The position numbers and the translations under genes are program-made. This document shows positions 1 to 6,097 of a DNA stretch of 21,572 nt, in pieces. The stretch comes from Lachnospiraceae bacterium (lineage in GTDB: Bacteria > Bacillota > Clostridia > Lachnospirales > Lachnospiraceae). Positions within the stretch are counted from its first letter, which is position 1; every line of letters starts with the position of its first letter. The notes beneath the pieces are model-generated. The model saw only the letters and a program-made list of their open reading frames with translations, ran no database searches and had not been told where the DNA came from. The stretch is taken from NCBI GenBank assembly GCA_009774145.1, contig VSND01000070.1, positions 1 through 21,572 on the forward strand, written 5' to 3'.

Positions 1-150
1 GGAATAATCCTTTTTTGCCATCTTATTAAGCCTTACATCACCGGAAAACCGGGCAACCATGCGCCGGGCATAGCAGTATTCACAGTTGTGCCGACACCCC
101 GTAATGGGATTTAATGTGTGATCACACCATTCTATCTTCGATCTGTTCAT
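1..150 (-). CDS. Phage Gp37/Gp68-type (DUF5131) protein, 3' truncated by window edge
   Basis: Only the first 50 codons are present; the frame is open to position 1. The start begins MNRSKIEWCDHTLNP and continues with a C-x3-C-x2-C cluster (residues 19, 23, 26), the [4Fe-4S] ligand arrangement of radical-SAM proteins. The opening KIEW...TLNPITGC is the hallmark of the phage Gp37/Gp68 (DUF5131) family. The family's reaction is not established to my knowledge. The ATG at 150 has a strong AGGAGGGG ribosome site just upstream and overlaps the end of the preceding gene by 29 nt, so it should be co-translated in the early operon. Confidence 0.85.
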   Translation of the reverse strand, partial: MNRSKIEWCDHTLNPITGCRHNCEYCYARRMVARFSGDVRLNKMAKKDYS

Positions 151-400
151 GCTCCCCCCTCCTTTCTGCAAATCCCAGTTCCTTATCTTCCCTCCACTCA
201 GTTTCCTTGAAACTGACTTTCTGCCCGCACTGATCGCAGTATCTTGGCTGGTAATTCGGTCCTGCGTTCAGAATACTTCCGCACCTCGGACATAAATGCT
301 TCTCGCATTCTGTAATCACAAATCCGTATTTCAGATATGTTTCTGTTCTTGCCGCCGGCCTCCTGGCTATGCTCTTAGGAATCCACACCTTTCTAAGCAT
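122..400 (-). CDS. Small double-CxxC zinc-ribbon protein (92 aa)
   Basis: The ATG at 400 is chosen over one at 481 because GGGAGGAGG lies 8 nt upstream and the start then overlaps the previous stop (393) by 8 nt. The middle of the protein carries a zinc-ribbon pattern, CPRC followed about 16 residues later by CDQC. The N-terminus is basic (MLRKVWIPKSIARR) and the C-terminus is charged. Such a single small ribbon usually binds nucleic acid or protein, but no specific family is recognised. It lies between PcfJ and the Gp37/Gp68 gene. Confidence 0.65.
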   Translation of the reverse strand: MLRKVWIPKSIARRPAARTETYLKYGFVITECEKHLCPRCGSILNAGPNYQPRYCDQCGQKVSFKETEWREDKELGFAERRGEHEQIEDRMV

Positions 401-578
401 CTGTATCCTCCTCCCAAAATTCCACAAAATACATTGTCTGCCCCTTGCCACCGGGGCGCTCCTTTCCGATCCGGGCAGCATATCCCGCTTTTATCAGCAG
501 ACAACAAAGAGTATTCCGGTCTTCATCATTCAGCTTCATAAGCAGATTTCTGATCTTATGCCTTGCCTTATCCGCCAT
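393..578 (-). CDS. Hypothetical phage protein (61 aa)
   Basis: A short charged protein, MADKARHKIRNLLMKL at the N-terminus and an acidic end. It begins 2 nt after the pcfJ-like stop region, with GGAGG about 11 nt upstream; its stop overlaps the next start. An ATG at 583 overlaps the PcfJ stop as ATGA but is in a different frame. No family is recognised. It is believed real because of the tight spacing and same-strand continuity with long genes. Confidence 0.55.
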   Translation of the reverse strand: MADKARHKIRNLLMKLNDEDRNTLCCLLIKAGYAARIGKERPGGKGQTMYFVEFWEEDTDA

Positions 579-579
579 T

Positions 580-2682
580 TCATCCCGCCCTCCTTCCCTT
601 TACGGAATTTTCTGCCTCGCTCTCCTCTTTCATTTTTCGCTCGAAAGCTTTAACGAAAGCTTTAACCTCTTTTGTCATCCCACAGTTCTTTTTGCCTCTG
701 CATTGGACGACTTTTCCGTCTCTATATTCCAGTGTAAAATAAGGGACGTCCGGAGCAGTTTCCTTTCTGATAAACAGAATCATGGTTTCGCCTTTCGCAA
801 CTCTCTCTACATAGGTTCCTACACAGTGATGCAACGTCCGGCCCTCTTCCTTAATCTCAGATCCGCTCTTGGGAAGAATGATCATCAAGCCTCTGGCCTT
901 CATCATCATCGCCGGAATACCCTCGGCAGCATCTAAAGCTTTCTTGATCAACTTCTCTAATTCTTCTTGACGTTTCCGTTCCTGTTCATCCTTAAACGCC
1001 TGATATTCTTTCATCACCCTATCATGGGCCTTTCCAAAATCCGGAGGGAGCAATACATACATATCTTTTGTGTCATACTTCAATGTTGCACTCCACGAAA
1101 TATAGTCCAACCAGTCTTTTGCCAGATTTCTATATCCCTCACGCATCCGTTCCTTTTTGCTGTAGCTTTCCGGAGAACACCATGCTGCGTAGCAGGGGAC
1201 TTCTTTATGCTTTGGCAAGACAGTTCTTTGCTTATCCATATATTTGTTAAACTTCCGTATGCTCATATGGGCATTGATAACCCCGATTAGTTCATCATTT
1301 CCTCCAAACCGTTCGCAGAAACCACGGATATCTTCTCCCCGCGGAAGAATATTATCGGATTCACACTGTTTCAGTAGCCTTAATTCATCAGTGCCTCCGT
1401 CAATCTCCCTCAGTATTGAGATATATTTTTTGGAGATTCCCAAAATGGTCTCCGGTGTCTTGCCATTTAAATCAAGCTGGTATGCATGCCCTTCCACAAT
1501 TTCACCGGTCAAATTAACAAGGCCGGCCTTTAAAAACATTTCCAGATAGGTGTATCGAGGATATGTATTCATAAAGCGCCATACCGGTATTGGATCACAG
1601 GCAAAATTCTTTTGGTATAAGTCCAAAGCGCAATACCTGTAGAAAGTCCCCTTAAACACCTCTGGCAGGTTCTCTGTATAAACAACCGCACTTGCACAAT
1701 TTTTATGATTCTGGTCTGGACACCAACGTGGAAGCCCATGTTGTTTGTATACCCCCCATTCATATGAATCAATTTTAATCTCCACGTTATCTTCTTCCAA
1801 AAACGCTCTGCAGAGTTCGCCTATGCTAAACGATTCCTTGTAGTTATAATCTCTTTGGATATCCTGATGGACGTGAAAATATCTTGCCACAATTCCAGTC
1901 GAAACTTTTTGCATCAGGCATACCCATTTATTATCTCTCTGATAGGCTGGAAAGTATCCTTTGGGGATGAACGTTACAAGACTGCCGCAGTTAGGGCAAT
2001 TCCCCCGTTTTTTATTTCGAGGTCGAACAGATTTAACATCTATTCCGACAGTCCTTTTGCAATAAGTGCAGTATCCTGTGGTCATTTTCTTTTTGCTTGC
2101 GGCCTCATACACCAGATACCTTTTATCCCCCATCGCAATCTCATGCACCCATTTTTCAAATCCTTCCGGCTTTTCTGGTACCATCTCCATTTTCTTATCA
2201 ATTTTGTCTGTTTCTTTTTTATGCTTAGCCTTCAGCCGCCTGTCGAGAACTTCATCCTGAAATTTCCAGATTGCATCCCATACATTCGGATCTTCCCCCT
2301 CCAAATAGGCTTTCATATAATATTTCGCGCTGATAAAATCTGAATCTGATGCGAATGTGACATCATACCCATTTTCTTTGGTATTCCACCAATACCACCC
2401 CAAAATTGACTTGAAACTTCCAGTTTTCCATTTCACTCTTGCGCTAGATAAGTCCTGCGTGATATAATCGCTCCGGGAAATAAATGTCCTAAATGCTGCT
2501 CCTGTTTTCTCTTTGACGAGTTCTGACCTCTGGAAGAAATTCAAAAGCAGTATTTTTTCTCCATCCACATCAATAATTTTTGCTGTCGCGATATACCTGG
2601 CCCCGTCTGTTCTTTTCGCCAGACGAATCATATTTTCAGACGCCTTGGGCTTTTCTATCCTTGAAAGCGATCTCTTATTCAT
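580..2682 (-). CDS. PcfJ-like protein (700 aa)
   Basis: The family is named after PcfJ of the enterococcal conjugative plasmid pCF10 and is common in clostridial prophages and integrative elements; its biochemical role is unknown. The C-terminal 95 residues carry the typical signature around residue 617, LHHCVGTYVERVAKGE, followed by FIRKE and a YRDGKVVQCRGKKN segment. A zinc ribbon (CTYC ... CPNC, about residues 205-232) sits in the first third. The ATG at 2682 is chosen over an in-frame GTG at 2691, because that GTG forms part of the ribosome site AGGGGGTG. The gene begins 12 nt after the PcfK-like stop, matching the usual PcfK-PcfJ order. Length is similar to or longer than usual for the family. 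Confidence 0.85.
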   Translation of the reverse strand: MNKRSLSRIEKPKASENMIRLAKRTDGARYIATAKIIDVDGEKILLLNFFQRSELVKEKTGAAFRTFISRSDYITQDLSSARVKWKTGSFKSILGWYWWNTKENGYDVTFASDSDFISAKYYMKAYLEGEDPNVWDAIWKFQDEVLDRRLKAKHKKETDKIDKKMEMVPEKPEGFEKWVHEIAMGDKRYLVYEAASKKKMTTGYCTYCKRTVGIDVKSVRPRNKKRGNCPNCGSLVTFIPKGYFPAYQRDNKWVCLMQKVSTGIVARYFHVHQDIQRDYNYKESFSIGELCRAFLEEDNVEIKIDSYEWGVYKQHGLPRWCPDQNHKNCASAVVYTENLPEVFKGTFYRYCALDLYQKNFACDPIPVWRFMNTYPRYTYLEMFLKAGLVNLTGEIVEGHAYQLDLNGKTPETILGISKKYISILREIDGGTDELRLLKQCESDNILPRGEDIRGFCERFGGNDELIGVINAHMSIRKFNKYMDKQRTVLPKHKEVPCYAAWCSPESYSKKERMREGYRNLAKDWLDYISWSATLKYDTKDMYVLLPPDFGKAHDRVMKEYQAFKDEQERKRQEELEKLIKKALDAAEGIPAMMMKARGLMIILPKSGSEIKEEGRTLHHCVGTYVERVAKGETMILFIRKETAPDVPYFTLEYRDGKVVQCRGKKNCGMTKEVKAFVKAFERKMKEESEAENSVKGRRAG

Positions 2683-2694
2683 ATTAATCACCCC

Positions 2695-3807
2695 CTACAT
2701 GCCCATCATTGAGAACAGATCCATCTGGCCGTCCATCTCTTTCGGGTTTTTCTTGGGCTTCGGCGGCGCTTTAGGCGTTTCTGCTTTAGGAGGAACGGAA
2801 ACCTTTTCCGTCTTCTCAGCATTTCCTTTCGCTTTAACCGTTTTTCGTTCTGTCGCAGTTTTTACCTTTTTAGCTTTTTCAGTAGCGGTCTTTTTGGCCT
2901 TGTCCTCGGCTGCCTTTTTGGCATTCTTCTCTTCCTCAGCCTTATCGTCCTTGTGGTAATAGTCCTCAGCCCATTCATATACCACATCATCACGGACAGC
3001 AGCACAATTCCCATTCGCCTGTTGTCTGGCCTGGCGATAGATATAATCAAAACACTTTTGCCAGGTCTTATGCTCCTGCGCCACATCCTCCGCCATCCCT
3101 TCATCCTCTTCACACCGCTTCAGAAGATAGCTGATAATCGGATCCGCAAAAGATTTGTCTTTGGCCGCCGCCAGCTCCTTTTTCAGTTTTTCCTCGGCCA
3201 GCTGCTTTACCGGTCTGGTTTCCTGTTTGCTGGTAGTTTCGCTTTCCACCGGTTTGGGAGGCTCCTGCTCACTTTCAGCGTTCTCCCCGGTCACATCAGA
3301 TGCGCTACCCGGTTCATCCTCCTCCGCTCGCTCCGTCTGCGGAGCCTCGCCAACTTCCGGATCTTCCTCCGTCTGTTCCACAACCAAATCGCCTTTCCCA
3401 TCCACATCATCTTCCTCCCTGGTATTCATATTCTCCGCCGTATCCCCGGCACCGCTGTTCATCAGCCACTCATATTCCTTTTCAAGCCTCTCATTCGTCA
3501 CGTCAAAGAGAGTGTCCCCGGCAGCGTCATAAAAGACTGTTACCTCTGGGCGCCTCAATGTCTTGTACATCTCGCCCATCACGACAATATCAGGACTTTT
3601 ATCCTCGGCATTATATCCGCTTCTCAGATACTCCTTTACAACCTGGTTCCAGATCGCTCCATAGGCATTCTCCGCTGTATTTTCAGCCGTGAAGTGTTTA
3701 ACCTCCTTTTTCTCTTTCATGCTATCCCTGACTTTCTGCCATGTTTCCGACTGCAGAGCCTTTTTGCTCTCTTCCGACAGATTCCCATCAAATCCTTTGA
3801 TTTCCAT
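2695..3807 (-). CDS. PcfK / AcrIIA9-family protein (370 aa)
   Basis: The ATG at 3807 has AAGGAGG 7 nt upstream; seven upstream codons are unlikely to be used. Residues about 1-115 form a domain I do not recognise. An acidic Glu/Pro/Thr-rich linker follows (about 123-193). The core at about 216-285 matches PcfK-like proteins (motifs DPIISYLLKRCEED, TWQKCFDYIYRQAR, VVYEWAEDYY). A Lys/Ala-rich basic tail (288-353) ends in GQMDLFSMMGM. AcrIIA9 Cas9 inhibitors were found within the PcfK-like family, so Cas9 inhibition is possible but unproven here. QMDLF near the C-terminus resembles the bacterial beta sliding-clamp motif QL(S/D)LF. The gene lies directly before the PcfJ-like gene and overlaps the methyltransferase-like gene by 20 nt. 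Confidence 0.78.
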   Translation of the reverse strand: MEIKGFDGNLSEESKKALQSETWQKVRDSMKEKKEVKHFTAENTAENAYGAIWNQVVKEYLRSGYNAEDKSPDIVVMGEMYKTLRRPEVTVFYDAAGDTLFDVTNERLEKEYEWLMNSGAGDTAENMNTREEDDVDGKGDLVVEQTEEDPEVGEAPQTERAEEDEPGSASDVTGENAESEQEPPKPVESETTSKQETRPVKQLAEEKLKKELAAAKDKSFADPIISYLLKRCEEDEGMAEDVAQEHKTWQKCFDYIYRQARQQANGNCAAVRDDVVYEWAEDYYHKDDKAEEEKNAKKAAEDKAKKTATEKAKKVKTATERKTVKAKGNAEKTEKVSVPPKAETPKAPPKPKKNPKEMDGQMDLFSMMGM

Positions 3808-4633
3808 ACTGCGCCTCCTTTTCTTCAAAATCGAAAAACATATAAAAGTGCTCTTTTTCCACTGTTTTTTCGGTGGTTACGGTTCCACCCATACTTCCCA
3901 GCGAATGAAATATCTTTCGCCACTGCCACACATCCGACTGGAACATTGGCATATACCACATTTCCTGCCCCTCGTTTTCCCTGGGGAATAATACCGGGCC
4001 GGTCAAAGGGTTGGTGATCGTATTCCCTACGCAGATATAACCGGCGCATCCCAGAAGAGAAAGCTGGATATAGCACATCTGAGCCACCACCCGATCCACG
4101 TCCTGCCCCACGAAAAGCACATGGTTCTGAAAATTATATTTAGATCCTTTCAGGGTATTTGCAGCCGCTATCAGTGTTGCCCCTGCACCGCAGGCCGGAT
4201 CACAAATGGATATGTAGCCCTGTTCTTCAATCTGCTTGTCAATGGTCCCCACCGTCATCTGCGACATCATTTTGCATATGTTGTATGGGGTGAAAAACTG
4301 GCCTTTCCAGTGGTTCCCTAGGTTCAGATTCATGTACATTTTCCCAAGAAAATCCTGCTCAGGGTCATTCTCCAAAGCCATTACTATGGTGCCAAGTATC
4401 TTTGCTGGTGCTTCCACGGAACCCAGCCGCTCTATGCACTGTGCATACTCTTTTTCCCGTTGCTCAAAATGTTTTGGCGACCGGTCCGCGGCATTACTTA
4501 GGGAACACGCTATTGCACTTATCAGGTCAGCCCATACCTGCCATGCGCTTCTGGAATAGCAGAGCCGATTGAACACATCCAAGAATTCCTGTTCCGTACC
4601 GCGTATGATTTCACTCTGCTTCACTCTTGCCAT
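3788..4633 (-). CDS. N-6 adenine DNA methyltransferase-like protein lacking NPPY
   Basis: 281 residues resembling the core of HsdM/N-6 DNA methylases. GQFFTP (111-116) is the SAM-pocket motif X and DPACGAGATL (145-154) is motif I, so SAM binding is plausible. The (N/D)PP(Y/F) catalytic motif is absent: at the expected place the sequence reads GNTITNPLTGPVLFP (203-217). No target-recognition domain or partner restriction subunit is seen. It may be a non-catalytic SAM-binding protein, or its methylation may depend on an unusual motif. It starts inside the 3' end of the helicase-loader gene (23 nt overlap), with only a weak GGGAAAG-type ribosome site, suggesting coupling. Confidence 0.7.
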   Translation of the reverse strand: MARVKQSEIIRGTEQEFLDVFNRLCYSRSAWQVWADLISAIACSLSNAADRSPKHFEQREKEYAQCIERLGSVEAPAKILGTIVMALENDPEQDFLGKMYMNLNLGNHWKGQFFTPYNICKMMSQMTVGTIDKQIEEQGYISICDPACGAGATLIAAANTLKGSKYNFQNHVLFVGQDVDRVVAQMCYIQLSLLGCAGYICVGNTITNPLTGPVLFPRENEGQEMWYMPMFQSDVWQWRKIFHSLGSMGGTVTTEKTVEKEHFYMFFDFEEKEAQYGNQRI

Positions 4634-5264
4634 CTGCTTTCTTTCCCATCGCTTTCCAAAACCATCCGATCCTTTTCTCCGACTGTTCCATGGTTAAAAC
4701 CGGTTCGTCTTCACAGGATACTTTCTCACTTTTAATCTGCAGTACCGGCTTTTCTTCAAGTACTCTATGCTTCTCCTGTAGCATTTTCTTATCCCTTGCA
4801 ACAAACTCTGGCAACTGCCGGCTTTTACGTAATGCCTTTGCCTTCGCTTCATACGCTTCACGAAAATTTGCCCTGTCCGCTACTGGACTTTCACTCCGGC
4901 AGAGCCTTGTCCATCCCAAACTTTTTACCACTGATATTGTCAGCTCATCCATGGCCGCAAAGGCTTTCTGAGGCTGCTCCGATCCATACATCCCCATTGC
5001 CTTCTGTACAGTTCCCCATGCATCTTCAAAACTCAGGACAGGCCTCTCACATCTGTCTGCACACAGCCTTCGGATGTCTGCTATGCTTGGCGGAAATGCG
5101 CTTATACTCATATGCTCCCACAATGCATTCTCAGCCACCTTAAAATCAAGGTCTCCAAGCAGCTTATACCACATCTTCATGGCATATTTGTCCGGTATGA
5201 TATTCGCATTGGGATAGGCTGATTTTATTGCCAGACGGATCATCTCAAACTCCTCACCTGTCAA
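4611..5264 (-). CDS. Replicative helicase loader/inhibitor (G39P-like)
   Basis: 217 residues. The N-terminal third, with IRLAIKSAYPNANIIPDK, MKMWYKLLGDLDFKVAENAL and FPPSIADIRR, matches the phage SPP1 G39P type of helicase loader, which delivers the replicative helicase to the origin-bound initiator. The rest (SFEDAWGTVQKAMG ... ANFREAYEAKAKALRK) is the usual extension in clostridial phages. The start is a TTG at 5264 that overlaps the previous stop as TTGA; GGGGGTGG 6 nt upstream supports it. It sits immediately after the replisome organizer, the expected partner. Confidence 0.75.
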   Translation of the reverse strand: MTGEEFEMIRLAIKSAYPNANIIPDKYAMKMWYKLLGDLDFKVAENALWEHMSISAFPPSIADIRRLCADRCERPVLSFEDAWGTVQKAMGMYGSEQPQKAFAAMDELTISVVKSLGWTRLCRSESPVADRANFREAYEAKAKALRKSRQLPEFVARDKKMLQEKHRVLEEKPVLQIKSEKVSCEDEPVLTMEQSEKRIGWFWKAMGKKADGKSEAE

Positions 5265-6052
5265 TCATTCCACCCCCTGATTGATTCTGCGTATTGTTCC
5301 GTAGTCATATTCCGGGCATTGTAACCGACAGCTCTTTTTTCTCCCTTGTCCTGCTCTCTCGCCAGCCAGGAGTTTATAAACCTGCCAATGCCTCTCTTGG
5401 TTTTCCGCTTTGTCGGATTCGTCATGAGCCACCCTTTCATACCCCTCATTGCTTGCAGTATATCTACTGCTGGATACAGGTCAGCGAATGTATCAATATC
5501 ACGCTGAAAAATCAAGTGTTCCTCACCTGTATTCAGAGGGAGCGTTATGATGGGCGGTTCCTCTGGTCCGGAGTTTAACTCCGGGCAAATATCTTTCTCT
5601 TTTTCTTTCTCTATATCTTTTTCTATATCTATATCTGTGTTACCACTTTGTAACAGCGGCGTTACACCCATGTTACTTTGTAACGCTTTTTTCTCTCTAT
5701 ACCGTCTTACTCTGGCCGCAGACTCACTCTCGGAACCAACCATTTCCTCACATTGAAGAAGCAAAAATTCATCTTCTCCCATCACCTTAATCAAGCCTTG
5801 GCGCTCCAAAAATGCTAAAGTCACCTTCACATTTTCCGGATCCTCATCAAGCTCCAAAGCTAATTCTTCCGGGAACGTATCCTCTACTCCTTCAAAGAAC
5901 AGTTTATTTCCCTGCTTTACCGCAGCCAGGAGCATTTTAAGGTAAATAACGGTATATGTATCACCTCCTGCAATTTTTCTTAGCTTTTTGATTTCCTTCT
6001 GTTTGAAAAATCCTTCTTTAAGCTGAATCCAGTAATATCTTTTCTCTGCCAA
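5261..6052 (-). CDS. Phage replisome organizer (initiator)
   Basis: 263 residues. The N-terminus MAEKRYYWIQLKEGFFKQ and the winged-helix-like region to about residue 100 match the phage replisome organizer N-terminal domain, the part that binds the phage origin. SAARVRRYREKK is the typical basic segment after it. A low-complexity Asp/Ile/Glu/Lys linker (about 137-155) follows. The C-terminus (MRGMKGWLMTNPTKRKTKRGIGRFINSWLARE) is the usual replication-protein end. The start is TTG with GGAGG 9 nt upstream. The linker DNA holds phased GTTAC repeats, a candidate origin, as in several Firmicutes phages where the origin lies inside the initiator gene. Confidence 0.8.
   Translation of the reverse strand: MAEKRYYWIQLKEGFFKQKEIKKLRKIAGGDTYTVIYLKMLLAAVKQGNKLFFEGVEDTFPEELALELDEDPENVKVTLAFLERQGLIKVMGEDEFLLLQCEEMVGSESESAARVRRYREKKALQSNMGVTPLLQSGNTDIDIEKDIEKEKEKDICPELNSGPEEPPIITLPLNTGEEHLIFQRDIDTFADLYPAVDILQAMRGMKGWLMTNPTKRKTKRGIGRFINSWLAREQDKGEKRAVGYNARNMTTEQYAESIRGWND
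5639..5684. repeat. Phased GTTAC/GTAAC repeats, candidate phage origin iterons
   Basis: Five copies of the pentamer GTTAC or its complement start at 5639, 5650, 5661, 5672 and 5680; the first four are spaced exactly 11 bp apart. The last two form a perfect inverted repeat, GTTACTTTGTAAC. Directly to the left (about 5586-5637) is an asymmetric pyrimidine-rich, A/T-rich tract that could act as an unwinding element. It lies inside the replisome-organizer gene, a known location for phage origins. Origin function is inference. Confidence 0.5.
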
Positions 6053-6068
6053 TAAAATTACCTCCTTC

Positions 6069-6097
6069 CCGGAGGGGGATAACCCTCCGGTTATCCC
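6069..6097 (-). promoter_or_regulatory. Two mutually exclusive RNA hairpins between sbcDC and replisome organizer
   Basis: The 45-nt gap between the SbcDC stop and the replisome-organizer start contains a 9-bp perfect stem (6076-6084 with 6089-6097, loop of 4). It also contains an overlapping 7-bp stem (6069-6075 with 6084-6090) that cannot form at the same time. There is no T-tract, so it is not an intrinsic terminator. The second stem's CCTCC can also pair with the downstream ribosome site AAGGAGG. It may tune translation or processing. Confidence 0.45.

Noticed and set aside
445..936. Plus-strand open frame opposite PcfJ
   Set aside because: No ribosome site, low-complexity translation and complete overlap with a confident minus-strand gene. 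The same reasoning applies to other long plus-strand frames at 2953-4017 and 18500-19276.
580..3807. PcfJ/PcfK as proof of a conjugative element
   Set aside because: Both families are widespread in phages; no relaxase, coupling protein or type IV secretion gene is visible, and the replication and switch genes are phage-like.
3788..4633. Type I restriction-modification system
   Set aside because: No specificity or restriction subunit is adjacent, the protein is short, and NPPY is missing.
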